Source of the DNA: Pseudomonadota bacterium
GTDB taxonomy: Bacteria; Desulfobacterota; Syntrophia; Syntrophales; JADFWA01
NCBI GenBank assembly: GCA_030612385.1
Contig: JAUWNZ010000046.1
Span: 1 to 8,282, forward strand
Direction: 5' to 3'
DNA length: 8,282 nt
Shown: in pieces, positions 6,645-8,282 of the stretch
How the letters are laid out: the number at the start of each line of letters is the position of its first letter
Position numbering within the stretch: the stretch's first letter is position 1
Notes under the pieces: model-generated
Database searches by the model: none
Told to the model about the DNA's origin: nothing
Seen by the model: only the letters and a program-made list of their open reading frames with translations
Position numbers and translations under genes: made by a program

Positions 6645-6672
6645 GACTGTCAATAATAAGTGAAGATTAATT

Positions 6673-8282
6673 ATGAGAGTGGTCAGAAAAAAATTGGGGG
6701 AACTCCTCACCGAGGCCGGATTGCTGACGGAAACCCAGCTAAAAAAGTCCTTGACCGATCATAAGAGGACCGGTCTCAGGCTGGGGCAGTTTCTGATTCA
6801 AGAGGGTCTGGTTGATGAAGATAAGCTTATCGATCTTCTCAGCAAGCAATTGAAGATCAATAAATACACCCCCGACAGGTACCCTGCGGATCCCGACTCA
6901 GTAGGATTGATATCCTTAGACATAGCCAAAAAAAATAAAGTGGCGCCGCTAAAGAAAAGGAGAAATCTCTTAACTGTAGCCATGTCCGATCCGATGGATA
7001 TCAATGCCCTCGATACCATTGAGTTCATCACCAATATGGAGGTAGAACCTGTAGTCTGTTCCGAGCGGGAAATAGAACATCTAATCAATTTAACGTACGG
7101 TATGCAGGCCGGCCTTCTAAATGAACTGGAAAAGATCGGGGACATACAATTCGGCGTGGAAACAGGAGACTCTGATGTCACGGATACAGAAAATATTCAG
7201 CCAAGCTCACTCCATGACCTGGCCGAGGATCCTCCCGTCATTCGTCTGGTCAATTCGATTATTGTCCAGGCGGTTCGCGAAGGGGCAAGCGACATTCACA
7301 TCAGCCCCGAAGCCAGTACCGTTCAGCTCCGGTTTCGGATAGACGGTAAGCTGAACGAGGTGCCGTCACCGCCAAAATCCATGATACTTCCTATCATTTC
7401 GAGGATAAAGATACTCGCAAATATGGATATCGCCATATCGAGAATCCCTCAGGATGGGCGGTTCACGGTAAAGATAGAAAAAAGGGAAATTAATGTAAGG
7501 GCATCTTCTCTTCCCACAATTTATGGGGAAAACCTGGTACTGCGTCTTCTTGACATGAGTTCCGGTGTTTACAGTCTTGATCGTCTCGGCATGTCTGTCG
7601 ACGACAGGAAAAAGCTGAGATCCGTCATAACAAAACCTTATGGAATGATTCTCAGCACCGGTCCTACGGGAAGCGGCAAGAGCACCAGTTTATATTCCAT
7701 AATTAAAGAGATCAATCAACCGGACATCAATATTATTACCCTCGAAGACCCCGTCGAGTACCGGGTGCCCAAAATACGCCAGATTCAACTCAACCGCAAG
7801 GCTGGTATGACATTCGCGAGCGGGCTGAGATCGATACTGCGCCAGGATCCTGACGTCATAATGGTGGGGGAAATCAGAGATGCTGAAACAGCAGGTATTG
7901 CGACTCAGGCAGCCCTGACAGGACATAAGATGCTGAGCACCGTTCATACCAATGACGCAGCAGGCGCCATAACGAGGCTACTGGATATGGGTGTGGAGCC
8001 ATTTCTCGTCTCCTCGGTACTGCTGGTATCATTCGCCCAGCGTCTTGTGCGCACTGTATGCCCTTACTGTAAAGAACCGTACAGGCCACCCGAGGCCGCT
8101 CTCGCGGCATGGGAACTTGACAAAGTGGAGAATGCCAATTTTCAGCGGGGCAAGGGCTGTCCTCAATGCCTGCATAAAGGATACAGGGGACGAACCGCTA
8201 TTTTTGAGATATTGATCAATGATGAGATGATCCAGGAAATGATATTGAAAGGAAGTTCCGCCCAGGAGATAACGCGGGCGGC
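6673..8282 (+). CDS. mshE: MshE/GspE/PilB-type extension ATPase with c-di-GMP-binding N-domain (3' truncated)
   Basis: The reading frame is open from ATG 6673 through the window edge (536 codons plus two bases), probably some 25-40 residues short of the usual end. The N-terminus is an MshEN domain with two 24-residue motifs, residues 7-30 (KLGELLTEAG...) and 36-59 (RLGQFLIQEG...), separated by five residues, as in cyclic-di-GMP-binding MshE. The N2 domain holds ASDIHISPE (about 205-213) and RFRIDGK (220-226). The motor domain has Walker A GPTGSGKST (330-338), Walker B VIMVGEIRD (395-403), His-box residues H418 and H425, and the zinc-binding cysteine pairs C463/C466 and C496/C499. It should hydrolyse ATP at the cytoplasmic face to drive fibre assembly, docking on the actin-like part of the first gene product and on an MshG/PilC-type platform protein. 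An in-frame TGA at 6661-6663 fixes the start; the ribosome site is weak (GTGAAG, about 6660-6665), so expression may be low or affected by the repeat before it. Confidence 0.95.
   Translation, partial: MRVVRKKLGELLTEAGLLTETQLKKSLTDHKRTGLRLGQFLIQEGLVDEDKLIDLLSKQLKINKYTPDRYPADPDSVGLISLDIAKKNKVAPLKKRRNLLTVAMSDPMDINALDTIEFITNMEVEPVVCSEREIEHLINLTYGMQAGLLNELEKIGDIQFGVETGDSDVTDTENIQPSSLHDLAEDPPVIRLVNSIIVQAVREGASDIHISPEASTVQLRFRIDGKLNEVPSPPKSMILPIISRIKILANMDIAISRIPQDGRFTVKIEKREINVRASSLPTIYGENLVLRLLDMSSGVYSLDRLGMSVDDRKKLRSVITKPYGMILSTGPTGSGKSTSLYSIIKEINQPDINIITLEDPVEYRVPKIRQIQLNRKAGMTFASGLRSILRQDPDVIMVGEIRDAETAGIATQAALTGHKMLSTVHTNDAAGAITRLLDMGVEPFLVSSVLLVSFAQRLVRTVCPYCKEPYRPPEAALAAWELDKVENANFQRGKGCPQCLHKGYRGRTAIFEILINDEMIQEMILKGSSAQEITRA

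Noticed and set aside
6452..6670. Small forward frame (72 codons) across the palindromic repeat
   Set aside because: Most of its codons come from the repeat itself and it starts inside the ATPase gene; the amino-acid string is typical of translated intergenic palindromes.

Overview
The window carries one co-directional (+ strand) gene cluster for an envelope-spanning fibre machine of the type IV pilus / type II secretion superfamily. Gene order and domain content match the biogenesis half of an MSHA-type (mannose-sensitive haemagglutinin-like) pilus operon best: actin-like/PilN inner-membrane platform protein (267-2153), PilO/MshJ-like protein (2150-2674), PilP/MshK-like protein (2817-3311), MshL-type lipoprotein secretin (3350-5002), MshM/ExeA-like AAA ATPase (5007-6488), and a GspE/PilB/MshE extension ATPase (6673 to the window edge, 3' truncated). 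Pilins, the polytopic platform protein (MshG/PilC) and prepilin peptidase are not in the window and would be expected downstream or elsewhere.

Organism: a Gram-negative, diderm bacterium is certain from the outer-membrane secretin. Moderate GC, the style of the intergenic repeats (an ATCTGYG decamer remnant, a 'GTGAACAGTTAC' repeat and a 'GTCATTCTGA...AGATTCTTCG' palindrome) and the long ATPase with LysM- and SPOR-like regions suggest Desulfobacterota (old Deltaproteobacteria, Syntrophobacterales-like). This is an impression from memory, not a proof.

Layout: 1-266 is non-coding, with a repeat remnant (1-60), a possible sigma70-type promoter (100-130), an untranslated leader and a strong Shine-Dalgarno for a TTG start at 267. 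The first two genes overlap by ATGA. A 142-base gap with an imperfect inverted repeat separates genes 2 and 3. Genes 3 and 4 are 38 bases apart, and genes 4 and 5 are 4 bases apart (coupled). A 184-base gap between genes 5 and 6 is filled almost entirely by a nested palindromic repeat, at the place where Vibrio-type operons carry mshN.

How the parts would work together: the PilM-PilN fusion and PilO-like protein form the inner-membrane alignment complex, the PilP-like protein bridges it to the secretin, and the secretin forms the outer-membrane pore. The ExeA/MshM-like ATPase, which reaches through the membrane with a LysM-like peptidoglycan-binding region, probably helps place the secretin through the cell wall. 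The MshE-type ATPase powers fibre extension and carries a near-canonical two-part cyclic-di-GMP-binding motif. The most unusual points are the GspL-like fusion of PilM and PilN, the LysM/SPOR-extended ATPase combined with loss of mshN, and three different intergenic repeats placed in or beside one operon.
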